Assembly (NCBI GenBank): GCA_964017045.1
Contig: OZ024794.1
Location: 55,700,108-55,764,107, forward strand
Direction of reading: 5' to 3'
Length of the DNA stretch: 64,000 nucleotides
Source of the DNA: Omphiscola glabra
Lineage: Eukaryota > Mollusca > Gastropoda > Lymnaeidae
Shown here one piece after another: positions 1 through 11,999 of this stretch. Under the pieces are notes generated by a model. That model worked only from the letters and a program-made list of their open reading frames with translations. It was not told where the DNA came from and did no database searches. A program made the position numbers and the translations under genes. The number at the start of each line of letters is the position of its first letter. Position 1 is the stretch's first letter.

Positions 1-269
1 AGGAAGTGGTACCATATATAAAACATAATATCGGGGTTTATTTTTAAAATATTAACTGAGCAAAAGGAAGACTGATATTTCTGAACAAAAAATCATTTAA
101 TTAAAACTATATTTTATCCCCAACTCAAAGTGACTTATAGAAAATGTTCTATTCATTTCAATATTAACTTAGAAAGTGGCAAGGGATAATTTTTATATTA
201 GAATCGATAAATATTTTTTTTTAAATTCATCATAGATCTATCGTCAGCAACAACCAAAAAAAAAATTTT

Positions 270-1345
270 TTTTTTTTAAAAATTTCCCAGGAAGATACAA
301 GAATCCAGAGAGACCGATAAAAAACAAGGACGGACGATCGATAACAGAAGAAAAGAAACAAAAAGCTGGTGAAATTTATTGAGAAATTACTAAACATATT
401 TTCACCTTTAGCGAAATCATTGTAGAACTTTCCATTGAACTCCATTGATTACGAAAAAGCATTCAATAACGTGGATCAACAAACCCCGAGAAAGCCTTAT
501 CTGGATTATGGAGCACCAGAAAATCTTGTCAGGATTATAAAAAAACTCAAAGTAAAGAATGACATAAAAGGTGGTACACTCAGATAGACTCACATATGCC
601 TTTAAAGTTGAAACAGGGTCAGCCAAAGATGTCTCTTGTAACCCTTCCTATTTCTCCTTGCCATTGACTGGACAATGAAAGAATCTACCAACAAAAAAGA
701 GAAACGGGATGAAGCGGACACCCCGGGAACATCTGGATGACCATAAATTGAAACAAGACAAAGAAAAAGATCATGATAGATAAAGCCGACTAGCCAAGAA
801 CACATTTTCTTTGCAGGAAATACACTGGAAGAGTTAGAGGCCTTCGCCTAATTGGGTAGTTCGATTTTTAAAAAAATGGTATCAGAAGCAAATACCAGGG
901 CTAGAACTGGAAAGGCTAAGACAACGTTTATGCTGTTAAATAAATATGGGGATCAGATGAGCTGACTATGCAAACAAAAGTTAAGGCCTACTCATTGGAA
1001 ACTAATCTTAGAGAACAAATAGCGAGAATCACGCAGAGAGTACAGACTTGTCGAGAAATATTCTGAACATAAAAGGCAAAACACCATCAACAACAAAGAT
1101 TTACTGCAGAGGATATATTTAGAGTCTCTGGCTGATGACATCCTTACTGAAGAAGATATATTTAGAGTCTATTTCTGAAGGCATCACAATCAAAAGGGGA
1201 CAAAGGAAGAGATTACACGGAAACGCGAGCTAGAGGCACACACACAAAGCATAAGATACCACCGGAAGCAAAGTACAGGACCGATGTGAATGGAATGCAC
1301 ATTGCTTTTTAGACCAAGTGACCAAGCGGTGTAACAAACGTAAGC
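270..1345 (+). pseudogene. decayed RTE-like non-LTR reverse transcriptase
   Basis: Conceptual translation across several frames recovers RTE-style reverse transcriptase blocks in the right order. A linker resembling the pre-RT region lies near 290-420. The motif IDYEKAFNNVD follows at about 448-480, then a block ending AIDWTMKEST near 660-690. AGNTLEELEAF then LGSSI lie near 818-870, and ARTGKAKTTF near 900-935. C-terminal LLQRIYLESL-type sequence lies near 1100-1135. The element is broken by stops and frameshifts, and the catalytic FADD-type box is not intact. Both ends are undefined. It is an old dead copy; the clade assignment (RTE rather than another LINE) rests on motif style only. Confidence 0.8.
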
Positions 1346-1666
1346 ATTTTGATAAAAAGAGACAATTTAAAAAGTTTACGTATAAAAAGATTTATATGGA
1401 GTTTAAAAACCCCCCATTATAGTAAGCTGCACAGCTGTTATGTCACGTGTAGGCCTAATTTTAGCATTGCGGCTACCACCATTTGTCTCCCCTTTGTTTT
1501 GTTTTGATATTGACATCACCGAGTAAATGTGTTGTGCCACTCCTTTTACGCACCCCTTTTCTATTGGGAAAAGGTTGTTTGTTTAAGTTCGAATACGCTT
1601 TATCTAAATAATGGTATCAGGTGACGCAATTTTTAGACTTTCTTTTACCAGACGGTTCTGATTTAA

Positions 1667-2480
1667 TTCTTCTTCTTCTTCTATATACTAAAGGCCCACG
1701 ATCAATGTATTGATCATTATGGCTCCTATGAATGTAGATGGGATTTGCAATGTTTCTGTGCCTGGTGTTGATGAGGATATTTCACTGGTTACAAGAGTAA
1801 CTGTGTGAGGGTATCATGCACTAGGGGTTGGAAGGCCTGAGGCAATAGACGCAAATGAGTCAAATGTTGTCGCCTCAACTATTCCTTTTGAAAGCTTGTT
1901 CCAGTCCCTGATTGTCTTTAGTAGGAATGAGCAGTTCATATACTGGCCTCTCGCTGGTATGAGCCAGAACTGCCTGTCATGGCCTCGTCGCTGTCTATGG
2001 GGGAGAGGGGCGAGTTTCTGTTTAATGCCAGAGCAGTGGACTAGTCCATTATTTATCTTGTAAATCATGGAGAGCCTGGATAGTCGTCGTCGTTCCTCCA
2101 ATAGTGACCAGCCCAGTGTTTCCAGCATGCTGCAAACACTAGAGGTATTCCTGTAGCGGTTCAGGATAAAGCGTGCTGCCCGTCGCTGTACTGCCTCAAA
2201 CTTGTCGATGTTCTTCTGGGTGAATTGGTCCCAGACCGAAGATGCATAATCTAAAAGCGGCAGGACAAAGGCATTATAGGCTCTTTCTTTCACACTGGAG
2301 TTGCTGATCTTTAGATTACGCCTTAAGAACCCCAGGGTCTTGTTTGCCTGGCTGCACACATTGTTAATATGCTCTCTTTGAATGGTAACACCCAGGTACC
2401 TTACGGAAGAAACTGACTCAAGTAAATGGTCATGCAATTCATAGGGGTAGTGTAGAGGAGTACAACTTCTAGATACCGTC
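1667..2480 (-). pseudogene. CR1/Jockey-like LINE, RT C-terminus and 3' tail (copy A1)
   Basis: An open frame on the minus strand (2437-1814, 207 codons, readable upstream to about 2475) matches the C-terminal part of CR1/Jockey-type reverse transcriptases: RYLGVTI, then ANKTLGFLRRNL, LDYASSVWD, FEAVQRRAARFI, and LEERRRLSRLSMIYKINNGL. The catalytic RT core is missing, so this is a 5'-truncated copy. A short 3' UTR (1813 down to 1667) ends in a GAA-type microsatellite tail (TTC on the plus strand), as in many CR1-like elements. The long intact frame suggests a fairly recent insertion. Related fragments are at 9974-10354, 55963-56160 and 61045-61757. Confidence 0.9.
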
Positions 2481-2519
2481 AGTGTCTGTCATTTATTATA
2501 TAGGCCGGCAAATTTCCTA

Positions 2520-3170
2520 GCCGGGGAGAGATTTTTGCTATATTTGCCTATCTTATACGAGACGCTAAATAATTGCAAGATTGTACTCTTTATGTGTTTG
2601 TGCAATTTAATATACGCATTTTTCGAGGATTGTACCTTTTCACTTGCTGTGTTTTACGTTGATATCGTTTTTTGCTTCTTTTATTTGAATTTGTATTTTT
2701 TTAATAAAATTTAACAGTATAATTGAATTGAATATCATTAGTACCACTAGCTCTGGTATCGTTTTCTTTGTATACAGCGTTTCAGTCCTTTATCACGTAT
2801 TGTTCATTCTATGGGCCAAATCTTAAAACAGATTAAATTTTCAAAACTATATAACGGTACAACATCTCCCAAGTTTTGCTTCCGTTTTGTTCTCTTCTAT
2901 CAAATAGGGGCGTCATTGACACGTTGACTTTGGTCTTAACCTTCTTCTCTGTTGGAGCTTTAGGTCTTTAAACATACACTTTATCAGGATATTTTATTCA
3001 GTTATTTTTTGTACTTACCACGCACTGCTGAAAAAGCAGTAGCCAGCGAGAACACATGGAGCCACATATTGCAAGTTTATTGGAGAGTCTGAGAAATAAA
3101 ATCACAAAAATAAAATCATTATCAGAAAACCGACGATTTGCCGATCAATGAACCATTTCCCAAAAGCATC
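2520..3170. other. gene-free AT-rich spacer
   Basis: Nothing recognisable was seen: no coding-like frame and no clear repeat unit. An AATAAAATTTAA-type stretch near 2701 has no gene upstream of it. Confidence 0.5.
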
Positions 3171-3469
3171 TCAGCAGTGGCATACCTGGGTTGGATCGAA
3201 GGCGGCCCAACCAGGCGACACCCCATTTATTTTTTATTTAAAGATTATATAATAGATGGGAGAGAAATTTTGGTAGTTCACCCTGGGCATGGAGTTTAAT
3301 CAAGATACATCACTGATGACCAGTAAACTAAAAAAAATAATTTATGCCAGGCAATGACAAGGAGCTCCAAAATCTTTGTTTTACACAATATTAAAATAAT
3401 GCCGAAGTAGCACCCCCACTAGATCTAATTTAAGTTACTGTATCTAGATCCATGTTTTTGGTTACGTAT

Positions 3470-3690
3470 AGATGTCAAAACATGACGCCTAGATCTTTTT
3501 CTTTCTGGTTATGTGTAGATGTCAGAACATCACATCTAGATCTTCATGTTTCTGGTTATGTTTATAGATGTCAGAACATCACATCTAGATCTTCATGTCT
3601 CAGGTTAAGTTTATAGATGTCAGAACATCACATCTAGATCTTCATGTTATGTTTCTGGTTATGTTTATAGATGTTAGAACATCAAACTTT
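3470..3690. repeat. imperfect tandem repeat, about 55-62 bp unit
   Basis: Four degenerate copies of a unit built around GATGTCAGAACATCACATCT, followed by AGATCTTCATG and TTTCTGGTTATG. Unit length varies because of small internal indels. The core is itself partly self-complementary (GATGT and ACATC). Confidence 0.75.
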
Positions 3691-4120
3691 GTGAGACATT
3701 ATTCTTTTTCAATATAATGGAGTCTGCAGACAACTACCGGAATGCGTATGGCGTAATGGCTTGAGAGATGTAAGCCGTCATGTATTGCATTCAATGAAAA
3801 TGATTTAACCATTTATGATTGCCATGTGTGGCTCATTCCGTAACTAGTACGCGCGCTATAAGATTAAGTGATCATGACTTAGAATATCTTTGCCCAAGTT
3901 TAGAGGGGAAAGTATAGAGATAACGAAAATCCCTGGAAAAAAATCGCTACTTTAAACATTTTTGTTCGGGAATTATTTTTTTAAAACCTTCCTTAACGAA
4001 GAAATCATTTTTTCTTTAAAAATGTTTAATGCTAACACCTGTTCTAATTCCGTTCAGTCAGCTTCAATTATACAGCGTTTGTTATAAGGTTGTTATATAA
4101 ATTTAATTAAATAAGAAATG

Positions 4121-4224
4121 CAGTGTCGTAACTGGTGGTGGCCGAAAATGCCCCTTTTCATATAAAGAAAAAGGTGCCACACGGGGCGTAACAGCCTCTC
4201 CACACAACCCTTCCTACGCCACTG
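4121..4224. mobile_element. hAT-type MITE, CAGTGnCGTA ends, perfect 8-bp TSD
   Basis: A 104-bp element beginning CAGTGTCGTAACTGG and ending CCTACGCCACTG. It is flanked on both sides by the identical octamer AAGAAATG (4113-4120 and 4225-4232). An 8-bp target duplication with CAG...CTG termini is the hAT hallmark. No coding capacity. Confidence 0.85.
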
Positions 4225-4716
4225 AAGAAATGCCATCGAAAGTCAGAAAGACGGAACTTGACCGTATGACATCTGACAAAATGTCATGTCAGTCGTGAAA
4301 TTATCCAGCGTACTAGTCAGATAAAAGACAGCTGTGGGCGGAAGATTTTACAGCCCTCCTATAAATGATATGCATAAATTTAGAAAATCTAAACACCGAC
4401 GGAGGGAAGTGGAGACATAATGAATAGAGCGAAGCAGGCATTTTGTGATCCAAAGAAAGATGATCTGCAACAGGGGCTCATGGCTTTCAAACTCCTTACT
4501 ATATTATAGAGACATCTATTTATTGACTCACTGATATGTTAAAATAATTAAGCTGTAACTATCCCCAACACAAATTACACATATTATCAAAAGCCATTTT
4601 GTACCGAATTTCGCCGGTTTCCCTGCCCCCGCCCAGTCCCCTTTTTTTTAAAAAAGGAGTTTGACTATTTTTACACTTCTTTTTCGATTTCGTCCTAATA
4701 AAAATAACCGTATCCG

Positions 4717-4912
4717 GAAATTTGATTGAAAGAAATTTCGTCGACGGAAAATTGATCGACGGAAATTTGATCAAACGGAAATTTGGTCGAATCTTTTTTT
4801 CAGTTCACACGTTAAAATTTTATGTCAAATTTTTTTTTGAACGCATTATTTTGTTTTACTGTATGGTACAGTGCGTTCAAAAAGAAATTTGACGAAAATT
4901 TTAACGTGTATA
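4717..4912. repeat. palindromic foldback element (copy 1)
   Basis: A head with repeated GACGGAAATTTG-type words is followed by two complementary arms. The left arm (about 4806-4845) contains ACGTTAAAATTTTATGTCAAA and the right arm (about 4870-4909) its complement. They are separated by a short loop. A related copy is at 34740-35045. No coding capacity. Confidence 0.75.
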
Positions 4913-5206
4913 TATATTAAGTAGGGCTTATTATTGAAAACAAACGCAACATATTTTATCGTATTGAATTTACAACCTTTCTTGAAATTTCACCCCCCCC
5001 CCTTCCACCCAATGATTAGTTTTAATAAAAGTTTAATGTCCCTTTTTATGTAGTTTTAAATATCCCTATAAATGAAGCTTCAATCGTCCCAAATTATGAA
5101 GTTTCAAATGTCCATATTTCCGGATGAAACTTAAATTCAGCTGGAAATGGTAACTTCAGTTAGGAATGCGTGGCAACCAGGCTGATCCATCTCATTGTAT
5201 AAATGT

Positions 5207-5440
5207 ATCATATCTGTACTATCATATCTGTACTATCATATCTGTACGATCATATCTGTACTATCATATCTGTACTATTATATCTGTACTATCATATCTG
5301 TACTATCATATCTGTTCTATCACATCTGTACTAACACATCTGTACTATCACATCTGTACTATCATATCTGTACTATCACATCTGTACTATCATATCTGTA
5401 CTATCACATCTGTACTATCACATCTGTACTATCATATCGG
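5207..5440. repeat. 14-bp minisatellite
   Basis: About 17 head-to-tail copies of ATCATATCTGTACT with scattered substitutions (mostly CATATC to CACATC in the second half). The open frames across it (5166-5474, 5195-5443) are by-products of a stop-free unit, not genes. Confidence 0.95.
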
Positions 5441-5689
5441 TAGAGCGTGCCGTTTCCCAGTTTTTTGCCACTGAGACACACACAAACACACTAATATAAA
5501 TATAATTTATACAATATACAAAGCAAGTTCTTTCAAAATATATAATAAAATATTTGAAATATTATATGGTTATTTATAGTCACGGGGGTTCCCCAAACAA
5601 AAAGTTATTTTTTTCATGCTAAATTTGTCATGATAATGAAACAACCCCCTAAAACGAAGTTTTTCCTTTATAACATGTAAAATCGAGCA

Positions 5690-6085
5690 ATGCGGGGAGG
5701 GGAGGGGGCGCCCTGAAAATTTGATAAAACATGCATGCAAGTAACGTTAAATGACCCACCTGCTTTCATGCCGCAGATTTATTTCAGAAAAAAAGGCAAA
5801 TATTACGCAACAAACGCATTTTCGATTTTTTTTATAAGAAAAGAATGATTTAGAGCAATTTTCTACCGTGAAATCAATGACGTCATATTACCTTCATTTT
5901 CCCCTTGAAAAACAGGAAAAAAATAATTTTTGTGGGATTTGGGTTGGGTTGGGGCTTAAAATTTGATAGAATGTGTTGTCATTGGCAAAAAGTCTATGAG
6001 CCGAGTTTCAGCTCGATAGGTTGACGGGAAGTGGGTCAATTAGCCGTCCGAAGATTGTGCCAGTCGGACGCGAACAAAAGCAAAG
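5690..6085. repeat. dispersed repeat, related in inverse orientation to 19165-19600
   Basis: Contains TTGACGGGAAGTGGGTCAAT then TAGCCGTCCGAAGATT. The reverse complement of a very similar block occurs near 19170-19215, and both have an adjacent GTTGTCATTGGC-type segment. The two copies therefore belong to one interspersed family of unknown class. Ends are not defined. Confidence 0.6.
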
Positions 6086-6200
6086 TTAATATAATAATAT
6101 AGGATTGAAAAAAAAGAGAATAAATTTTTATTTTATTGGGTAAACGCTTTAGATTGTTATACTGGTGGGCAAGCCTTAAACAAGTACCGTACTCTAATAA

Positions 6201-6956
6201 TCTGCATTGGCTTTTATGAGATTTATAAAGACAATTTCTGCATTGGCTTTTATGAGATTTATGAAGACAATTTCTGCATTGGCTTTTATGAGATTTATAA
6301 AGACAATTTCTGCATTGGCTTTTATGAGATTTATAAAGACAATTTCTGCATTGGCTTTTATGAGATTTATAAAGACAATTTCTGCATTGGCTTTTATGAG
6401 ATTTATAAAGACAATTTCTGCATTGGCTTTTATGAGATTTATAAAGACAATTTCTGCATTGGCTTTTATGAGATTTATAAAGACAATTTCTGCATTGGCT
6501 TTTATGAGATTTATGAAGACAATTTCTGCATTGGCTTTTATGAGATTTATGAAGTCAATTTCTGCATTGGCTTTTATGAGATTTATAAAGTCAATTTCTG
6601 CATTGGCTTTTATGAGATTTATAAAGACAATTTCTGCATTGGCTTTTATGAGATTTATAAAGACAATTTCTGCATTGGCTTTTATGAGATTTATAAAGAC
6701 AATTTCTGCATAGGCTTTTATGAGATTTATAAAGACAATTTCTGCATTGGCTTTTATGAGATTTATAAAGACAATTTCTGCATTGGCTTTTATGAGATTT
6801 ATAAAGACAATTTCTGCATTGGCTTTTATGAGATTTATAAAGACAATTTCTGCATTGGCTTTTATGAGATTTATAAAGACAATTTCTGCATTGGCTTTTA
6901 TGAGATTTATAAAGACAATTTCTGCATTGGTTTTTATGAGATTTATGAAGACAATT
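6201..6956. repeat. 36-bp minisatellite, 21 copies
   Basis: Exactly 21 units of 36 bp (756 bp) starting TCTGCATTGGCTTTTATGAG. Most copies are identical; a few carry an A/G change (TATAAAG to TATGAAG), a GAC/GTC change, or a single T/A change. The length is a multiple of three and several frames lack stops, so both strands read as 12-residue repeats. No start context, flanking exon or known protein supports a gene. Confidence 0.97.
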
Positions 6957-6999
6957 ACTCCATTTTAGCAAAAGATCTAGTAAGGCTTCAACTCGCGTG

Positions 7000-8185
7000 A
7001 TTTATTTTTCTCCTTCTCTCAATTTAGTACCCACCCCTAAAATTTAAAAAAAATTAAATCAAATCAAGACTGATCACGTCTGCTCGCAACTGATGCGTTT
7101 TCATTCAAACTTTTCATGACGTTGACGTCATTTTCTAAAGGAATTTCCCCATTTCACTTCTTTACCTCTTAATGGCGTGGATTAGAATTTGTGGAATTTT
7201 CTGATTTTAATTTCTGTTCGAATAGATTTGATTAATTGTTAGTCACGCTGCTGGAATGATTCATTGGTTTTAAACTCTAGGCGGCCGTATTATATCGTTT
7301 TATATTGAAATATCGTAGAATTGAAACTCCCATGCTTTGTAAGGTCACATAATTCAAAAAAGTGCTCCATTGTTACTTAATCTTGGTGGAATAAATTAAA
7401 TAGCCATTGGACGGTTTAACAGAAATATTGATATTGTAAACAATCAACAACAAAATATATATAATATATATAAGCAGTTGATATATTAAAATCAACATTC
7501 CTTGCATTGAAATATCACGATATTTTATCATTTAAAAAACACACCTGCATTTAATAATTTAATGAGGTGGACATCTCTGCTGTTATAATAAACGACAATA
7601 CATTATTACGACCAACCGTATACCTTGTAAAAAAACGTCTCGGCTTACATGAGCTCCACGCTAACACTTTGCGAGTAATCCAAATACACTTGGAGGGATA
7701 GACTCACTTGGCCCTTAGTCAGATAAATGTTTTCCCACAATCTAATGGGCCCCGGTATTTATTAGACGGCTTCACGGTGAGCGAGTCGTGTCATTTACAA
7801 CCATCTCAAACATGCGTGAAAAATTTAGCGCCTCGTGCCCCGCGCTAAGCGGCTGATGCGACATTTGATTTGTAAAGATTTAATCTCCGTCTGAGACGGG
7901 GCTAAAAAAGTGACCATATGTCACTTCGTGTGGCACCTCATGTGGCACTCGGCCACATCTTGGCAGATAACTCGTGTAAACATATTTCGAGGTTCATTTT
8001 AAGCACGCCATCTGAATGTTAAACAAAAAAAGGGGGGGGGGGGCGTGATCTCTTTAGGGATAATTTTTAAGATTCGAGTAATTTTTCATGAATTTTCGAG
8101 TGAGGTGGTGAAGCTAGAGTTGTGACACCCGTGGCCGTTCATGATTTTGCACCCCCTAGCTTAGGAAGACACGTCCAAAGTAAGA
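7000..8185. other. gene-free spacer
   Basis: No convincing coding frame. Contains a poly-G run near 8033-8043 and otherwise unique-looking AT-rich DNA. Confidence 0.4.
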
Positions 8186-8189
8186 CATA

Positions 8190-8192
8190 TCT

Positions 8193-8241
<49 letters not shown>

Positions 8242-8244
8242 ACC

Positions 8245-8288
<44 letters not shown>
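8190..8288. repeat. AT/TA dinucleotide microsatellite
   Basis: About 100 bp of almost uninterrupted TA repeats, broken once by a TGTATACCATATGTA-like interruption. Confidence 0.97.
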
Positions 8289-8290
<2 letters not shown>

Positions 8291-8665
8291 CTTCTGGTTC
8301 TGTTTTCCTTTTCACAACACCCCCAACTCAACGTGTTATTTCTATTAATAGCACTGAGTAAAACAAAGGCTGTCCCGCAGCGTGCTTTCATGCGTGACGT
8401 CTGAACTTCGGTAAAAACGTGACCAATAAATAGGTAGGTTGTAGGACTGTCTGTAAGCCTCTTGTTTAAAGGCTGGCAGGTAGTGCGTAGGACTATTTTT
8501 ATAGGCCGGCAGGTAGGGTGTAGGACTGTCTGGAGGCCTATTATTTAAAGACCGGCATATATTATAGAAAATGAGACGTTAACACTTTTTTGTAACACTT
8601 GGACCCAGAGTACCCGGAACCTGTGTAAAAACGACAGCCGGGTAAGCCCTATTTTAAATAATCAA
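8285..8665. repeat. dispersed repeat family R1 (copy 1)
   Basis: Shares an ordered set of words with 47800-48275: CTTTTCACAAC, GCACTGAGTAAAA, GCTGTCCCGCAG, CATGCGTGACG, then TAGGACTGTCT and GGCCTATT, AAAGACCGGCA, TAGAAAATGAGA, TTTTTGTAACACTT, and a terminal CCCGG...TAAGCCCTA. It contains short internal subrepeats (GTAGGACTGTCTGnAGGCCT). Class unknown. Confidence 0.7.
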
Positions 8666-9057
8666 TGGACCGAAATTGCCGCAAGAACCCCCTACCCCCG
8701 CCCCCCCCCCACACACAAAACTAATACAGTATTTACGATTCAGAACAATTTTATCAACATTAAACTTATTAGTGTTACAATGTGAATTATGGGCGTGCTT
8801 ATGGCAATTGAATGGTCAATGCCCGATTCAATATATCCCAATGCCGGTCGTAACAAGAAAGGATCTAGTGGAGATTCCATATCCATCATTCGGAAAAAAG
8901 TGTCTGTTGCCAGATTTACGTGCAGCCAAAGATGGTTTCCACATTGTGAGGGATTTATTTCTTGAGATGAATATATGTCTCATAGGGGAGAGATGCGCAT
9001 AAATAAGTAAGGCTGCTTGACTTGAATGCTTCTTTCACTGAGTAACAATTTGTAGAT

Positions 9058-9228
9058 CAGTGGCTCTCAACCTTCCTAACGCCGCGACCCTTTAATACAG
9101 TTCATCATGTGTTGACCCCCAACCATAAAATTATTTTCGTTGCTACTTCATAAATATGTCTTTTCATTTGGTCTTAGGCGACCCTTACATGTGTAAGGGT
9201 CGTTCGACCCCCAGGTTGAGAACCACTG
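9058..9228. mobile_element. SPIN-like hAT MITE
   Basis: A 171-bp element with inverted ends CAGTGGCTCTCAACCT and AGGTTGAGAACCACTG. It carries the diagnostic internal words CCGCGACCCTTTAATACAG, CCCCCAACCATAAAATTATT, TTCGTTGCTACTTCATAA, GGTCTTAGGCGACCC and GGGTCGTTCGACCCCC. These match the SPIN (Space Invaders) hAT family as I know it from vertebrates. Flanks are TTGTAGAT and CCGTAGAT (6 of 8 identical), consistent with an aged 8-bp duplication. It is internally deleted and non-coding. Confidence 0.85.
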
Positions 9229-9973
9229 CCGTAGATCGACGAGTTCCATCTGGTCAATCGAATCAACAATATTAATGTCAATAGAAAGTGGCTTCCATGA
9301 AAGCGTCATGTCCCGTTAATGGCGATGAAACTCGTTCAAATCTAATTTGAAATTACTTTTGCGAAATTTTCAGTAAATAAATACACAAATTCTTTATTTG
9401 GGAATGCAACTGCTGGTTTTTCCGCCTGGTTGTGGGCAGGTGGCAGAAGTTTTTTTCCCGCTTTCCCTGCTTAATGAGTCGGTCGAATTCTACTCGTGAA
9501 TGTATATCAAAGATGAGCTTCCACGTTATATGAAGTTGCACATTGAAGCTCTGTTGAGCAGCTCTGTTATATCCGTATGTGAAGCAGAATTCCATCTACA
9601 TTTTGGCATCTTTTAGCTCTGATACTTTTTATTTTTTATTTTGAAAGTATAAAATCATGAACATTTGGAAGTAAGCCATACAAACACACACACTATTTTC
9701 ATAATAACATCATGCTAGAAGCATCATCATGGGCTCTTTGGTTGTGAGTCAACTCTTCACGGGCTGCATGTCAATAAACCTAATATTTAATGCGGTGGCG
9801 TTGGGGGGGGGGGCGGGGGACAGCCAGTAGGTTTAATGAAGGTCAGGTTGACTTAAAAAGCTATAGTTTAATATTGTTTTATTCACATCTTATTTTCTTA
9901 GGCTCAGTTTACACTTGTGAAATTTCCTCCAGTCGGCGAATCAAGTAATGTAACAATAAGACAAGATGATTCT

Positions 9974-10354
9974 GTGTTCTTCTTCTTCTTCTATATATTA
10001 AGGGCCCACGATCAATTTATTGATCATTATGGCTCCTATGCATGTAGAGGGGATTTGCAATGTTTCTGTACCTAGTGTTGATGAGGATAGTTCGCTGGTT
10101 GAAAGAGTTACTTAGTGACGGTATCATGCACTAGTGGTTGGAAGGCCTGAGGCAATAGACGCAAATGAGTCAAGTGTTGTCGCCTCAACTGTTCCTTTTG
10201 AAAGCTTGTTCCAGTCCCTGATTGTCTTTGGCAGGAATGAGCAGTTCCTATACTGGCTTCTCGCTGGTATGAGCCGGAACTGCCTGTCATGGCCTCGTCG
10301 CTGTCCACTGTGGGAGAGGGGCGAGTTTCTGTTTAATGCCAGAGCAGTGGACTA
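9974..10354 (-). mobile_element. CR1/Jockey-like LINE 3' fragment (copy A2)
   Basis: Nearly identical to the 3' part of copy A1 (about 1667-2042): the same TTC microsatellite end, the same GGGCCCACGATCAAT-type 3' UTR and the same final coding segment (ending SFASIASGLPT). Similarity stops abruptly just after GTGGACTAG at about 10354. Confidence 0.9.
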
Positions 10355-11400
10355 GCCTACTTCTTACATAGTTTGGATCTCATGGCAGGTGGGGGAAACG
10401 ACATCACAATTTATGATCAGTATCCCACACTCAGTTATAAACATGGTGGCACTTGTGTTTAACATTAACTTAGGCTGAAACTGTAGTTGTCAAACATTAG
10501 CTTCTACACAAAGTCAGGCTAATTTCAAATTTCCAGTGCTAGTAAAAAACAAGAGCTGCATGCACGGAGTGAACAATGCTGGGTTAATTGCGTCGTTGTA
10601 CATTACTAGCGTTACATTACATTTAAATTAATGTGCATCTCATGAAAGACTAGATTAAACAACATTGACAACAGCACTTGCCAGGTATGATGTGTCGTTC
10701 GCATATTTGCATACATGGAGATGTAAAAAAAATATTTTGTTAAAATTCAACGCACATAGTAGATTCATTGGTTTAAATATTTACTTGATGAACAATTAGT
10801 ATTTTGAAATTTAACACACGTTGAGGAATTAAAATAAAAAGTTACTGGTCTAGGTTCTATTAATAGACCTTGGAAATTAAAAAAAAATACATTTCGCTCG
10901 AAATTGATATTGATAAAGTAGTCCAATAGTGTAATGAATGATTGATTTTTGAGATAACTTTTACAAATTTTGTACTGCACTATAATATGTTAAATTTAAG
11001 ATTTAGATGACTGTAAAGGGGGGGGGGGGGGCAAAAGTAAACGATAAATTTCCGTACATTATTGGATTTGTCATTTCTGCATGTCATGAGTTATCCATGT
11101 CACTTGACCCACATTCAGGACATTTTTACACATTTCTTACTCAAGTTGTGTTTTTTTTTGACACTTCAGTTGAACAAGGGACAAAACTTGCATTAGGCAA
11201 TGTGTTGCGACGTCTAGCATTAACCATGCATAAAACTGTCATGTCGGCACGTAGTGTAGAGCGTGTCAGGAGCTCTCCGTCTCAGCAGTGATAGCGATGA
11301 ACATTTCTCATAATTTAAACTCCAGCTTTAAGATTCGGAAGAATAAAAATATACGTTTTAGTGCTATAGGCATAAGGAAAGCAATAAATTACAGCTATTG

Positions 11401-11427
11401 TAAAAAAAAAAAAAAAAAAAAAAAAAA
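11401..11427. repeat. poly-A run
   Basis: An uninterrupted run of about 26 adenines followed by GAAGAAA. No recognisable retroposed body lies immediately upstream. Confidence 0.9.
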
Positions 11428-11474
11428 GAAGAAATGTGTAGTTTGCTCTTATGATCTTATCACAAACGCGTGTT

Positions 11475-11640
11475 GAGCTCCGGTTGTTAAAACAAACTTG
11501 TGTGGGAGCTCCGGTTGTTAAAACAAACTTGTGTGGGAGCTCCGGTTGTTAAAACAAACTTGTGTGTGAGCTCCGGTTGTTAAAACCAACTTGTGTGGAG
11601 CTCCGGTTGTTAAAACAAACTTGTGTGGGAGCTCCGGTTA
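11475..11640. repeat. 31-bp minisatellite
   Basis: About 5.4 copies of a 31-bp unit starting GAGCTCCGGTTGTTAAAAC. One copy is 1 bp shorter and one carries CCAAC. Confidence 0.95.
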
Positions 11641-11999
11641 ACAAACTTTACAAATCTAAGAGAGTTCCATTAAATTAATGACATAAAAAAAATTGTCGTC
11701 TAGTTTTCTTGTAGGTACTGACAACGGATCTCGTATCTGCACACCTAGAAGTATATCGAATTTTGCAATATTTCAGAGAGAAATTTTAAAAAAGGACGAA
11801 TAATCATATTCGTGCAAAGTTTAGAGAAATCCTTAGAGTAATATTAGGGCTTACCTTCAGGTGTGGTACTGCGGGTCTGTTAAAGCTGAAACAAATCCCT
11901 TTAATACATGACACTTGTATCATAAGCCTTTCGTGTTACAAAGACTTAATGCAAGAATTTAACATCGAAAGAAAGAGAGAAAAACAACAACAACCAACC

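Noticed and set aside
3177..3400. Possible hAT MITE starting CAGTGGCATACCTGG
   Set aside because: No matching right terminus or octamer duplication found.
6207..6968. Long repeat-protein frames on both strands
   Set aside because: Produced by a 36-bp minisatellite with no stop; no flanking coding sequence or start context.
6201..11640. CRISPR-like regular repeats (36-bp and 31-bp units)
   Set aside because: Units are directly adjacent with no unique spacers, and the genome is eukaryotic.
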